Origin: an uncultured Clostridia bacterium | GTDB lineage: Bacteria > Bacillota > Clostridia > Lachnospirales > CAG-274 | NCBI GenBank assembly: GCA_910579745.1 | Contig: CAJTVH010000006.1 | Span: 13,662-77,661, forward strand | Length of the DNA: 64,000 nt | Direction: 5' to 3' | Part shown: positions 1 through 8,815 of the stretch, piece by piece | Numbering within the stretch: position 1 is the stretch's first letter | Layout of the letters: every line of letters begins with the position of its first letter | Position numbers and translations under genes: made by a program | Notes under the pieces: model-generated | What the model was told of the DNA's origin: nothing | Databases searched by the model: none | What the model saw: the letters and a program-made list of their open reading frames with translations, nothing else

Positions 1-146
1 AAAATACGCGCGAAAAATTATAAAAAATAAAACGAAACAGAAAGGCTTTTCTGTTTAATTGAACAGTTTTCGTTTATTTTTTAATAATTTTTTGGATATT
101 TCGCGTATATAACTGATAGCTTATGATAGTTTTCAGATACGCCATA
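1..146. repeat. MITE-like element, family B (left end cut by window)
   Basis: Copy of an approximately 165 bp element that recurs at 36191, 40040 and, inverted, at 45412. The visible end reads TAGTTTTCAGATACGCCATA. In complete copies the other end is AGAGCGTATCTGAAAACTA, so the termini form an inverted repeat. The interior is itself a long hairpin: an AAAATAAAACGAAA-like arm faces a TTTCGTTTATTTT-like arm. There is no coding capacity. The rest of this gap up to 303 is AT-rich with nothing else recognised apart from a short possible hairpin near 200-255. Confidence 0.8.
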
Positions 147-303
147 GTTTGGAGTTTTTCATTGATATTTTAGAGTGTTTGACCGATTAGCTAATATTTT
201 TTTAAACAGCGCGTAATTCGAGATCGAGTTTATTGAGTTACACGCTGTTTTTTTAACACTGTTTGTTTTTAAATTGAGACTGTTAATATATGGTGATATT
301 TAA

Positions 304-1239
304 TCATTGAATATATATATTTTTTATGATTAGGTATGATATAAAAATAATGATAACAGCTATAAATGGAACGGTTATTATTTTTTTTCCCTCTGTTTCG
401 GAATTAGGCTTAACGGGCGGGTTTTCTTTATTGGATTTTATAAAATACACAAGAACAAAAGAAAAGAGTATCCCGAAAGTGAGAGCGGACATTCCTACGC
501 TTATAATTGAGTCAATATTGATTTGAGAGGCGTTTTCTAACCTTTTGGATGTTTCAGGAGGGAGTTTAGAGTTTAAGAAATTCATTAACAGTATTAGAAG
601 TCCCTGGGTTCCGTTTATTATAAAATGAGCTGTTATTGACGCCAGTATTGAGTTTGAGTATATTACGAAGACAGAAAAAATTATCCCTATTAAGAACGCG
701 TATATAAACTGGTGGGGGTCCAAATGCATTATGCCGAAGAACAACCCTGATACGAAGGCGCTTTTGACTGTTCCTAGTTCATGGCATCCTGATAAAATTA
801 TTCCTCTGAATATAAGTTCCTCAAATACGGCGGGAAGTATCGCTGAGACTAAAATGAACACCCAGACGGGAACCGAGGAGATAGTTTCCATTATGTCCGC
901 CACGTTATTAGGAAATATAAAAGATGTTATCATAGCTATAAAATTCGCCACGGGTTGGATAAGGAACGCCATTAAAACAATAAGAAAAAAATTCTTAACG
1001 CTTAATTTATTTAATTTTAAGGTTTCTTTTATGTTTTCATTAGTTGCCGCGAAGTATAGGATGCCTGGTAAAAAAGAGCATATTACAGGTGTTAATATCA
1101 TCAAAAAAGTTGATAAGGAAGCGACGTTTTTAAAATGTATCCCCAATATTTTTATTATAAACGGAACGGCAAAAGGGACAAGACACAGGTATATTAAAAG
1201 AAGCATCATAAAAGTAACAGTTTGTTTATATTTATACAT
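304..1239 (-). CDS. CPBP family intramembrane metalloprotease
   Basis: A multi-pass membrane protein of 311 aa in the CPBP (CAAX protease and bacteriocin-processing, Abi) family. All three family motifs are present: EELIFRG with the glutamate pair near residues 140-141, FGIMH ending at His172, and HFIIN (His205, Asn209). Together these are the metal-site residues expected of an active protease. About eight hydrophobic segments are visible. The start is taken at the ATG at 1239 because TTGGAGG sits just upstream of it, whereas an ATG 18 bases further out lacks a good site. The substrate is unknown. In Firmicutes these proteins are linked to bacteriocin immunity or to processing of membrane peptides, but no such genes adjoin it. 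It stands alone, convergent with a repeat element. Confidence 0.88.
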   Translation of the reverse strand: MYKYKQTVTFMMLLLIYLCLVPFAVPFIIKILGIHFKNVASLSTFLMILTPVICSFLPGILYFAATNENIKETLKLNKLSVKNFFLIVLMAFLIQPVANFIAMITSFIFPNNVADIMETISSVPVWVFILVSAILPAVFEELIFRGIILSGCHELGTVKSAFVSGLFFGIMHLDPHQFIYAFLIGIIFSVFVIYSNSILASITAHFIINGTQGLLILLMNFLNSKLPPETSKRLENASQINIDSIISVGMSALTFGILFSFVLVYFIKSNKENPPVKPNSETEGKKIITVPFIAVIIIFISYLIIKNIYIQ

Positions 1240-1296
1240 TTTTATAACCTCCAACATATTTTAAAGTTGATTTCCATTTAAAAATAAAAAAAAATC

Positions 1297-1325
1297 TTGA
1301 TTGATATAAACTTAAATGATATAAT
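1297..1325 (+). promoter_or_regulatory. Predicted promoter for the HD-GYP transcript
   Basis: TTGATT (1297-1302), a 17-base spacer and TATAAT (1320-1325) match a housekeeping promoter on the plus strand. It would give a 5' leader of about 500 nt before the next plus-strand gene at 1832. Activity is inferred only. Confidence 0.4.
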
Positions 1326-1329
1326 AAGT

Positions 1330-1831
1330 ATATATATTATTTTAACAAAAAATGTATACAAGTCAACAATAATATTGTAAAATAGATAGAATTTAGTTTG
1401 AGTTTAGATAATTAAATAAAAGTTTTTTGCGGTCTTTAAGGTAATGACGCTAAAACAGCTATAATAAAGAATTACTTCGGCAAAGTACAAATTTTATTTG
1501 CCTTATATGTTATGTACATAGAATTGTTTTTATAAAAATAATGGTAATTTTAAGGCATATTTAAATTTTAGGAGAGGAAATTTTAAAACTTGTTAAACCG
1601 ATGTTTAATGAGCTTATTTAACCGGTTAAGGGATTACATGCCAGATAGTGAGGTTTTTTGGCAAAACAATAAAGTACTTACTTGATATATCAAGTAAGTT
1701 TGCTTTATATTGTTTTGTGGCGGGTTAATGGGCGAGGAGCTATTAAACGCTGTATGTTACAAGTATTTTTATTTAACAAAAATACGAATGATTTTTGACT
1801 TTAATGTTTGTGTTTGGGAGGTTTATAAAAA
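1330..1831 (+). other. Long AT-rich leader with hairpins upstream of HD-GYP gene
   Basis: No gene is seen here. The stretch holds a hairpin closed by GGCAAA and TTTGCC near 1478-1502. It also holds a strong hairpin at 1661-1716 whose core, ACTTACTTGATATATCAAGT, is part of a perfect palindrome flanked by AAAACAATAAA and its near complement. I do not recognise a known riboswitch, and no c-di-GMP aptamer consensus is evident. Confidence 0.4.
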
Positions 1832-2938
1832 ATGGAACAAGGGAATGTCTCTAAAAAAGTAAAAGTATCGGAGGTAAAACCTAACTGTATTTTAGCGAGA
1901 GACGTCGTTACAAAGACAGGTGTTGTCATTCTCGCTAAAAATACGATGATTAACAGCGTTAATTTTACGAAAATAGAGCAAAACGATGTAAATTATGTAT
2001 ATGTATGGGAAGATTCTATCGACGATACCCTACCTTCTTTTAATCAAAAGGAAATATATACGGTTGAGGAACAGACAAGGTCTGTAGTTGATAAACCGGA
2101 GTTTAAAGAATTTGACAAAACCTATGGTGAGAATTTAAATGCCACAAAGGAGGTTCTCGCCTCTGTCGGCAACAGCAAAAGCGTTAATAAAAGCGAACTT
2201 TTCGCCATAACAAAAGGCATTATGTCAAAAATAAATTGTAAAAGTGATATTTTTACATATTTAAGCTATTTAAAAGACGTAAACGACTATACATATACTC
2301 ATTCGCTCAACGTTTCTCTTCTTTGCAATATGTTTAGCAAATGGCTTAATCTTTCCGAAGAGGAAACCGAGGATTTAACTGTGGCTGGTTTTTTGCATGA
2401 CATAGGAAAGCTTAAAGTTGACCCTAAAATCCTTAATAAAGAGGGCAAGCTTACAGAGGAGGAATTTGAGGAAGTCAAAAAACATCCTCGTTTAGGATAT
2501 GAAATGCTTAAAGACACAGACCTTTCGGATTCAATCAAAGAAGCTATACTTATGCATCACGAGAAGATTAACGGAAAAGGGTATCCTTCAGGGTTAAAAG
2601 AGGAGCAGATAGGAAAGTACGCTAAGATAGTGTCTATTTGTGACATATATGACGCTATGACATCAGACAGGGCATATAGGGGCAGGTTTTGTCCGTTTCA
2701 TGTAATAAGGAATTTTGAGAGACAGAATTTTAGTATTCTTGACACTCAATATTTGCTTGTTTTTTTACAGAATATCGCTTATACTTATGTTGGCAGCTGG
2801 GTTAGGCTTACAAATGGGACCATCGCTGAAATTGTTTTCATTAATCAGAGTCAAATGTCGCGACCTATCGTTAAGGCTGAAAACCAGTTTATTGATTTAT
2901 CTAAAAATTTAGATTTGGACATTGAGAACCTTGTGTAA
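1832..2938 (+). CDS. HD-GYP domain protein (probable c-di-GMP phosphodiesterase)
   Basis: A 368 aa cytoplasmic protein. Residues 1-90 form a short N-terminal region like those preceding many HD-GYP domains, and residues 145-295 hold the HD-GYP domain. The metal-binding signature is intact: His157, HD at 189-190 (HDIGK), His218, HHEKINGKGYP at 242-252 and Asp271 in a CDIYDAMTSDRAY motif. Family members hydrolyse cyclic di-GMP to pGpG or GMP, so this one probably lowers c-di-GMP. The remaining C-terminal residues resemble the short tail found in clostridial members. GGGAGG lies 11 bases upstream of the ATG. A strong hairpin at 3011-3069 follows. No receiver or sensory domain is fused, so its input is unknown. 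Confidence 0.9.
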   Translation: MEQGNVSKKVKVSEVKPNCILARDVVTKTGVVILAKNTMINSVNFTKIEQNDVNYVYVWEDSIDDTLPSFNQKEIYTVEEQTRSVVDKPEFKEFDKTYGENLNATKEVLASVGNSKSVNKSELFAITKGIMSKINCKSDIFTYLSYLKDVNDYTYTHSLNVSLLCNMFSKWLNLSEEETEDLTVAGFLHDIGKLKVDPKILNKEGKLTEEEFEEVKKHPRLGYEMLKDTDLSDSIKEAILMHHEKINGKGYPSGLKEEQIGKYAKIVSICDIYDAMTSDRAYRGRFCPFHVIRNFERQNFSILDTQYLLVFLQNIAYTYVGSWVRLTNGTIAEIVFINQSQMSRPIVKAENQFIDLSKNLDLDIENLV

Positions 2939-3010
2939 TGGACAGGCTGTATATATTAACCTATATAAAAAAATTATCTTAGAGCTTGCCTAAAAACTAT
3001 TAAAATATCC

Positions 3011-3069
3011 CAAAAACAGTGGAATAATATCATTGTGATTTAAAATGATATTACATCCACTGTTTTTTT
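3011..3069 (+). terminator. Rho-independent terminator after HD-GYP gene
   Basis: AAAAACAGTGGA pairs with TCCACTGTTTTT, with an internal AATATCAT/ATGATATT extension, followed by a run of T. It is nearly symmetrical, so it may also serve the opposite strand. Confidence 0.75.
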
Positions 3070-3147
3070 GAGTATATTTTTGTTTTTAGATAGGTTTTAA
3101 TGAGTTTATGAAAAGTAATTTAATGTGATTTTCTTATTTTATTAGCT

Positions 3148-3191
3148 TAGAGCGTATCTGATAGCTTATGATAGTTTTCAGATACGCTCTA
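3148..3191. repeat. Family B remnant (ends only)
   Basis: Forty-four bases made of the two family B termini, TAGAGCGTATCTGA and TTTTCAGATACGCTCTA, joined by ATAGCTTATGATAG. It looks like an internally deleted copy. Confidence 0.7.
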
Positions 3192-3196
3192 ATAAA

Positions 3197-5302
3197 TTAA
3201 TTGTTTTCCAAGCTTATATAATTGTCAGCGTTATCTATATTAAGGGAGGCTAAGTTTTCTACATAGGTATTTTTTGAGTTTTTAGCTTCAGCCATAAGTT
3301 TTATCGACGCTAAATTATCACAGCCCAAAAACGCGTTATTTCCGATTTCCGGAGGGTTTTTGGAAGTAAATTTTATTATTTTAAGGTCAGAGCAGTTTTC
3401 AAAAGCGTAATCACCTATTTTTTCTATAGATGACGGAAAGGCTATTTGTGTGATAATTGTATTAGAGAAAGAAAATTCTCCGATTTTTCTTAAACTTTCC
3501 GGAAGTATTATTTCGGCGATTTTAGCGTTTTCAAAAGCGTAATCATCTATTTCTTCAAGATTTTCATTTAATTGTATTGATTTAAGCTTTACCCCGCTTA
3601 AAGCTCCCGAGTGAATTTTAGTTACCGTATCGGGAACGATAAAATTTGTTAAAAAACTTTTTACCGGAAATTGTATAAGCTCTGTTTTATCTTTTGAGTA
3701 AAGTACGCTGTCTTCGGTTGTAAAATAATTGTTGTTATTAGTGTTAAAGGAGCTTATATTAGGGCAATCCTCAAAAGCGAACTTACCTATTTTGCTAAGT
3801 GACGACGGTAAATTTATAATACCAGAGATGTCCGAGTGTTTAAACGCTCCGCTCGCTATTTCAGTCACGGTGTCGGGTACGGTGAAATCGCTTCCGCCTT
3901 TTCCCAGAGGGTATTTTATTAATTTTGTCATATGGTAATCGTATAAAATTCCATCTTCTATAGAAAAGTATCTTCCAGAGCTGTTAAGCTCGAACTCATT
4001 TATATATTTACAATCGTTAAGGGCGTTATCCTCAATTTCGGAAAGACTTGACGGTAATGTGTATACGGAGGATATATTTGACGGCGGGTACTGAATAAGG
4101 GTAGTTACGTTTTTATTATACAGAATACCGTTTTCCACGGTATAACCCTTAGGGTTTCCTCTTTTTGCCGTAAACGTATCAAGAGAGACGCAACCTATAA
4201 AAACGTCTTTGCCCAACTCGTTTAAAGATTTTGGCAAATCTATAGTTTTTATTGATGAGCAATTTGAGAAAGCTCCATCGTTTATTGTGGAAAGGATATC
4301 GTTTAGCGTTATGGTTTTTAAGTTTTTACAATTAGCGAAAGCGTATTTTCCGATTGAGTTTATTTTATCGGTAAACTTTAATGAGGTTACTTTTATATTT
4401 GTAAAAGCGTAATCACCTATGGTTTTTAAATTATCCCCAAATTTAAGTTCTTTTAAATTCTCACAGTTATAAAACGCGCCTTCTTTTATTTCCTCAAGGT
4501 TTGTGGGAAGGTCTATTTTGGATATATCGCTGAAAGCGAACGCTCCTTTTCCTATAGAAGTTATTGAGGGGGAGAGAGTCATTATTTTTATTCCGGATTT
4601 ATAAAAAGCGTAGTCCCCAATTTCTTTTACATTTACTCCCATCTTAATAAGTTCTACAGAGGAGCAGTCAGCGAAGGCGTATTTTCCGATTTCATATAAA
4701 TTAACGGGCATTGATATATCTTTTATAGAATCGCTCCCGAAAAAAGCGTAGTCCGCTATTTTATTTGTTTGGGAATTTACGGTATATGAGGAATCTTCTT
4801 TTGAGTCTGGATATTTAATTAATGTTTTAAAGGAGATATCATATAAAACCCCGTTCTCCGACTTAAAATAAGGACTTTCGGAAGACACGTTTATTTCTTT
4901 AAGAGACGGACAGTTTAAAAACGCCGCCGCTGTTATCTCTTGTACGCTTTTCCCAAAAGAAAGAGTTTCTATAACAGTATTTCCGGAAAACGCGCCGTCT
5001 TCTATCTTTGTAACAGCGTAGGATTTTCCTTTTACAGTTATTACATTAGGAATTGAAACGTCAGAGAAAGTTATATTTTGATTATTTCCTACAGAGACTT
5101 CTCCTAAAGAAACGTTTCCCGGTTCTTTTATAAAGTTGTAGGCGATACCGTTTGATACGATATAAGGCGCTTTTGATGAGAATTTTGGAATGGTAAAATC
5201 AAAGACCGGACTTTGAGCGAAAATATTAACTGAAGCCATTGATGTAAATAAACATACACAAAGGGTGGCTGAGGCTATTTTTTTTATTATTTTTTTATTC
5301 AT
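3197..5302 (-). CDS. Secreted BspA-like leucine-rich repeat protein
   Basis: A 701 aa protein with a Sec signal peptide (lysine-rich start, hydrophobic core, likely cleavage near residue 29 after IFAQ). Residues from about 70 to the end are TpLRR/LRR_5-type repeats of about 22-24 residues with the pattern IGDYAFxxCxxLxxIxL. Four copies of a distinct spacer module interrupt the repeats; each reads roughly (E)xGILYxxxxTxLIxYP and is followed by VPxxVxxIxxxAF. BspA-like proteins bind host or matrix proteins or other bacteria, so a surface adhesin role is likely. No LPXTG, SLH or other anchor is seen at the C-terminus, so it may be released or bound non-covalently. The gene is monocistronic. A good AGGA site precedes the ATG. 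Confidence 0.88.
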   Translation of the reverse strand: MNKKIIKKIASATLCVCLFTSMASVNIFAQSPVFDFTIPKFSSKAPYIVSNGIAYNFIKEPGNVSLGEVSVGNNQNITFSDVSIPNVITVKGKSYAVTKIEDGAFSGNTVIETLSFGKSVQEITAAAFLNCPSLKEINVSSESPYFKSENGVLYDISFKTLIKYPDSKEDSSYTVNSQTNKIADYAFFGSDSIKDISMPVNLYEIGKYAFADCSSVELIKMGVNVKEIGDYAFYKSGIKIMTLSPSITSIGKGAFAFSDISKIDLPTNLEEIKEGAFYNCENLKELKFGDNLKTIGDYAFTNIKVTSLKFTDKINSIGKYAFANCKNLKTITLNDILSTINDGAFSNCSSIKTIDLPKSLNELGKDVFIGCVSLDTFTAKRGNPKGYTVENGILYNKNVTTLIQYPPSNISSVYTLPSSLSEIEDNALNDCKYINEFELNSSGRYFSIEDGILYDYHMTKLIKYPLGKGGSDFTVPDTVTEIASGAFKHSDISGIINLPSSLSKIGKFAFEDCPNISSFNTNNNNYFTTEDSVLYSKDKTELIQFPVKSFLTNFIVPDTVTKIHSGALSGVKLKSIQLNENLEEIDDYAFENAKIAEIILPESLRKIGEFSFSNTIITQIAFPSSIEKIGDYAFENCSDLKIIKFTSKNPPEIGNNAFLGCDNLASIKLMAEAKNSKNTYVENLASLNIDNADNYISLENN

Positions 5303-5761
5303 GTTAAATTTTCCTTTCTTTCATACATATTTGGCGGGGCTTATACTAATCTCGTTTAAAAAAGTAGATATAATATATACGGTGGAATAAAAAACAAAAA
5401 ATTATTTTATTCAAAACTTCCTGAATTGTGAACAATTTTTTTTACGGTTTCTAAAGAGATTAGTTTAAATATTAAAGTCGTATATAAATTACTTGAGTTT
5501 ATTATATCACAGAAAAACAATTTATTTTATATTTTAATGAAATTGTTATAAAAAATTAATCTTATGACATAATAGAATAAACGGCGTTTGATTTTGTAAT
5601 CTCATACTTTCATCTGATATATAGGCAAATATCCGTATAGATATAAACGTTTAGAGAATATATTTTTTATTTTTATAAAAAGTTTCTCTTTAAATATAAT
5701 GAGAAATGTGATAATATATATGTAGGATGAAGTATTTGTAAATTTTAAGGAGGTTTTTAAT
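5303..5761. other. AT-rich intergenic region between divergent genes
   Basis: No gene is seen. The stretch carries a 9-base inverted repeat, ACTAATCTC at 5345-5353 and GAGATTAGT at 5456-5464, enclosing a TTATTTTATTCAAAACTT segment that recurs near other genes in the window (for example 28905 and 30611). This suggests another degenerate mobile repeat. Confidence 0.4.
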
Positions 5762-5947
5762 ATGGCATACGCAAGAGCAAAAAAACATTACCGCGCAGTT
5801 CAGAAGAAAATTGAGATGTCGCCTAAAAAGGGCATTTTTATTCCGAAAAAAAAGAAAAATACTCTTATTTGTATTAGCGCCGCGATTCTTTTGGTCGTTT
5901 TTATAAAAGGTCTTTTATGCGGGTATATTTTGGGCAGGAACGACTGA
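5762..5947 (+). CDS. Small basic single-pass membrane protein
   Basis: A 61 aa hypothetical protein. The first 38 residues are strongly basic (repeated KK and KKK clusters), followed by one transmembrane segment (about residues 38-57, LICISAAILLVVFIKGLLCG) and a short tail. AAGGAGG lies close upstream of the ATG, so it is very likely translated. I do not recognise the family. The topology predicts a cytoplasmic basic N-terminus that could contact nucleic acid or phospholipid head groups. It stands alone before a structured gap. Confidence 0.65.
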   Translation: MAYARAKKHYRAVQKKIEMSPKKGIFIPKKKKNTLICISAAILLVVFIKGLLCGYILGRND

Positions 5948-6351
5948 TTTTAAGAAAATTATATATTTACTTATAATCGAAAAAACTCAAGAACATTAAA
6001 ATAAGAGTTTCTTTAACGAATGAACCTTAAACCATAAGCGTTAAGGTCAAAGGGATTTACAGGTTAGGCGGAAGCGTAGGTTTCCGCTTAACTTTGTAAG
6101 ATATTTATTAAATGTCGTTTGTTATAAGTGTTTTTTTAAGTAAAAATACGAGTAAGCTTGACAGGGGCGTTGTGTTTCGCGCGCCTTTTTACATTAATAT
6201 ATAGGCGGTGATTAATCACCGTTTCGCTCCAAGCGCCGACGTGTGAGGCTTTATCTAAATATTCGTCGGGTTTTGGTTACAGAGTGTTTAGACACAGATT
6301 TAAACAGTGGATTTTTCGACTGTTATTTTATATTTTGAAAGGATTTTTATT
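5948..6351 (+). other. Structured intergenic region upstream of ychF
   Basis: No gene is seen in these 404 bases. Several hairpins can be drawn: ACCTTAA/TTAAGGT near 6023-6052, TTAGGCGGAA/TTTCCGCTTAA near 6063-6092, GTGTTTTT/AAAAATAC near 6129-6149, the palindrome CGGTGATTAATCACCG near 6205-6220, and CCGACG/CGTCGG around 6236-6269. Part of it (6192-6275) is shared with 45073-45165, listed as family G. Confidence 0.45.
6192..6275. repeat. Family G repeat, copy 1
   Basis: The first 23 bases, beginning ATTAATATATAGGCGGTG, match those at 45076-45098 at 21 positions. Both copies continue with CCGT, CTCC and a GTCGG-GGTTT block in the same order. The two copies lie in different orientations relative to the adjacent genes. 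Confidence 0.45.
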
Positions 6352-7449
6352 ATGAAATTAGGAATAGTTGGACTGCCGAATGTAGGCAAAAGCACCCTTT
6401 TTAACTCTTTGACCCAGGCAAAAGCGGAGTCCGCCAATTACCCTTTTTGCACTATTGACCCAAATGTGGGAGTGGTTCCAGTACCTGACGAGAGACTTGA
6501 CGTTTTAGCCAAGATGTACAATACGGAAAAAGTCACCCCTGCTGTTATTGAGTTTGTCGATATAGCGGGACTTGTTAAAGGGGCCAGCAAGGGAGAGGGA
6601 CTCGGAAACAAGTTTCTTTCTCATATACGTGAGGTTGACGCTGTGGTTCATGTTGTACGCTGTTTTGAGAATACTAATATTGTTCACGTTGACTCGGCTG
6701 TCGATCCTTTGAGAGATATTGACACAATTAATACAGAGCTTATTTTCGCGGATCTTGACGTATTGGAAAAAAGAATCTCGAAAACGGAAAAGGCGGCGAA
6801 AGCCGATAAAAGCCTTAAAAAAGAGCTTGATATTCTTATAAAAATAAAAGATACTCTGGAAAGCGGAAAAAACGCCAGAACTCTTGAGTTTACAGATCCT
6901 GAGGAAGAGGTTTTTGTTCAAAGTCTTACTCTTTTGACATATAAACCTGTTATTTACGCCGCTAATGTTTCCGAGGAAGACTTATCGGATGACGGGGAAA
7001 GCAACTCGTATGTACAGAAGGTGAGAGCGTTTGCCAAGGAAGAGGCTTCTGAGATTTTTGTGGTATGCGCTAAAATCGAGGAGGAAATATCGGAGCTCGA
7101 TTTAGAGGAAAGAAAAATATTTTTAAACGATTTAGGCACGGATAAAAGTGGATTAGACAGATTGATTACCGCTGGATACAGTCTTTTGGGGCTTATAAGC
7201 TATCTTACGGCGGGTGTTAAAGAAGTTAGGGCATGGACTATTACTAAAGGTACGAAAGCGCCGGGCGCCGCGGGAAAAATACACAGTGATTTTGAGAAAG
7301 GTTTTATTCGGGCCGAAGTTGTTACATACGACGACCTTACTCGTCTTGGAAGTTATAATGCCGCTAAAGAGCAAGGGCTTGTCAGAAGCGAGGGAAAGGA
7401 ATATGTCGTTAAAGATGGCGACGTTATTTTATTCAGATTTAACGTGTAA
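6352..7449 (+). CDS. ychF: Redox-regulated ATPase/GTPase YchF (OLA1 family)
   Basis: A 365 aa universally conserved P-loop protein of the Obg-related YchF/OLA1 family. The P-loop GLPNVGKST is at residues 7-15, followed by the [16 protein letters not shown] switch region, an inserted coiled-coil arm and a C-terminal TGS domain. Family members prefer ATP to GTP and bind the ribosome. The ATG at 6352 is chosen because GAAAGGA sits just upstream and the protein then begins [10 protein letters not shown] as in homologues; an in-frame extension to 6307 is not supported. Length is normal for the family. A small HExxH protein follows after 58 bases and may be cotranscribed. Confidence 0.97.
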   Translation: MKLGIVGLPNVGKSTLFNSLTQAKAESANYPFCTIDPNVGVVPVPDERLDVLAKMYNTEKVTPAVIEFVDIAGLVKGASKGEGLGNKFLSHIREVDAVVHVVRCFENTNIVHVDSAVDPLRDIDTINTELIFADLDVLEKRISKTEKAAKADKSLKKELDILIKIKDTLESGKNARTLEFTDPEEEVFVQSLTLLTYKPVIYAANVSEEDLSDDGESNSYVQKVRAFAKEEASEIFVVCAKIEEEISELDLEERKIFLNDLGTDKSGLDRLITAGYSLLGLISYLTAGVKEVRAWTITKGTKAPGAAGKIHSDFEKGFIRAEVVTYDDLTRLGSYNAAKEQGLVRSEGKEYVVKDGDVILFRFNV

Positions 7450-7507
7450 CAGGCGGCTTATGAGTTGAGTTATTTATAACGATTTTGTTTTGAAATGAGG
7501 GATTTTT

Positions 7508-8014
7508 ATGTTTAATACCGTAGGCTCTTATTTGCCTCAAACAAATACAAATTTGTACAGTAATCCGTTTTATAATAACAATAGCCAGAGAACAAATAAC
7601 GTTTCGGAGGATGGAAATTTAAAATCGGGGCAGGTTGAGAAAACTGAATGCCAGACATGTAAAAACAGAAAGTATGTCGATGGTTCCAATGAGGCTGACG
7701 TGTCTTTTAAAACGCCGTCTCATATATCACCGTCTATGTCCGCCTCAGCGGTCGCGTCTCATGAATCAGAGCACGTATCAAACGCTGTCGCTGAAGGTGA
7801 TAAAAAAGGCAATAAGCTTTTATCAGTGAGCGTTACTCTTGAAACGTCAGTCTGTCCGGAGTGCGGGAGGACTTATGTTTCCGGAGGAAAGACAGAGACG
7901 CTTATGTTAAAAGGTTCAGAGGAACAGGATAAACCGGAGAATCCTTATGAGGCGGGAAGAAACCTTGTTATGAGATTTTTAGCTCAGGGGCAGAATATAA
8001 ATGTTGCCGTATAA
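7508..8014 (+). CDS. Conserved hypothetical protein with HExxH motif and two CxxC pairs
   Basis: A 168 aa protein. The N-terminal 45 residues are Asn/Ser/Gln-rich and probably disordered. They are followed by CQTC (48-51), the segment SHISP...SHESEHV with HESEH at residues 85-89, and CPECGRTYVSGG (116-127). HExxH is the zinc-protease signature and the two CxxC pairs could form one zinc ribbon. From memory, similar uncharacterised proteins occur widely in Clostridia, and SprA-related proteins share an HE..H motif; I cannot run the comparison. Protease activity is unproven because the motif sits in a short helix without an obvious third ligand. A GAGG site precedes the ATG. A symmetrical terminator follows. 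Confidence 0.7.
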   Translation: MFNTVGSYLPQTNTNLYSNPFYNNNSQRTNNVSEDGNLKSGQVEKTECQTCKNRKYVDGSNEADVSFKTPSHISPSMSASAVASHESEHVSNAVAEGDKKGNKLLSVSVTLETSVCPECGRTYVSGGKTETLMLKGSEEQDKPENPYEAGRNLVMRFLAQGQNINVAV

Positions 8015-8030
8015 GTGTGTTTCAATAAAA

Positions 8031-8087
8031 AAATAAACAAGCTAAACGGCGGAAGTTTTTTCGCTGTTTAGCTTGTTTATTTTTTTA
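8031..8087. terminator. Bidirectional terminator
   Basis: AATAAACAAGCTAAAC pairs with GTTTAGCTTGTTTATT around a short loop, with T-rich flanks on both strands. It separates the plus-strand HExxH gene from the minus-strand genes that follow. Confidence 0.8.
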
Positions 8088-8197
8088 GTTTGTTGAATAT
8101 GAGTATATCAGAAACCTAAAATACCAAAAAAATTATAAAAAATAAGTAGGTTTATAAATTTTGATGAACATTTTAAATAGTTGAGTTTTATAAAATT

Positions 8198-8784
8198 TCA
8201 GGCTCTATAAACGGGGATGAGAAATGGATAAACAACCTGCCCCGAAAATTCATTGATTACTTTGTTATCAAATGAGTTATTTAATATTGAATAGATCACA
8301 AATAAAGATATTATACCGCCGTTTGTTGTTATGTCAGGCTGGCTATTGGGATTTACATCAATAGAAATTTTACTTTTTTCAGTAATAATTTGATTATGCA
8401 CATTATTGACAGCCTCAAGATAAAGAGAAAACGAACGTTTCTTTTTTTATTAATATTTTTCAAATTCAGGTATTCTTCTCTAATACGATTCCAACCGTTA
8501 TCCTCATGGCGAATATAATTTTCTTTTTCTTTGATGTCAGGATTTATTCTAAAGACAAATTCATATACTTTTTGTTTTTTATTGTTTCTCAAATGATAAT
8601 AGCTATTATTTTTACCCAAATTTCCATAATAGATAATGGCGAAATCACAGCAATAGCATATTTTATTATTTTTTTTGTCAACAACCTTTATTGTAATAGC
8701 AGATGTTGAGTCCTTTGGAGGCTGATATTTCGTTACGCTTAAAGCGGTTTTAAAAGCATCTATAAAATTTTGTTTATAATCCAT
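8198..8784 (-). pseudogene. Unrecognised gene broken by a one-base slip in an A7 run
   Basis: Two overlapping minus-strand reading frames (8353-8784 and 8198-8401) look like one protein of about 195 aa. The coding-strand run AAAAAAA (plus-strand T7 at 8442-8448) is where the frame changes: adding one A joins NLKNINKK to KKRSFSLYLEAVNNVHNQ, an ordinary protein sequence. Without it, the first frame degenerates into a hydrophobic tail. The N-terminus (MDYKQNFIDAFKTALSV) resembles no family I can name. It lies 31 bases downstream of a coiled-coil gene and is probably in the same transcript. It could be a true pseudogene, a sequencing error, or a slippage site that turns the gene on and off. Confidence 0.55.
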
Positions 8785-8815
8785 AAAACACAGATAAAAA
8801 ATAGAGTTTTATTTG

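Noticed and set aside
731-1264. 177-codon open frame opposite the CPBP protease
   Set aside because: The minus-strand protein has all family motifs; this frame is its antisense by-product.
1478-1640. c-di-GMP riboswitch before the HD-GYP gene
   Set aside because: No GEMM-I or GEMM-II consensus could be found by eye despite a hairpin-rich leader.
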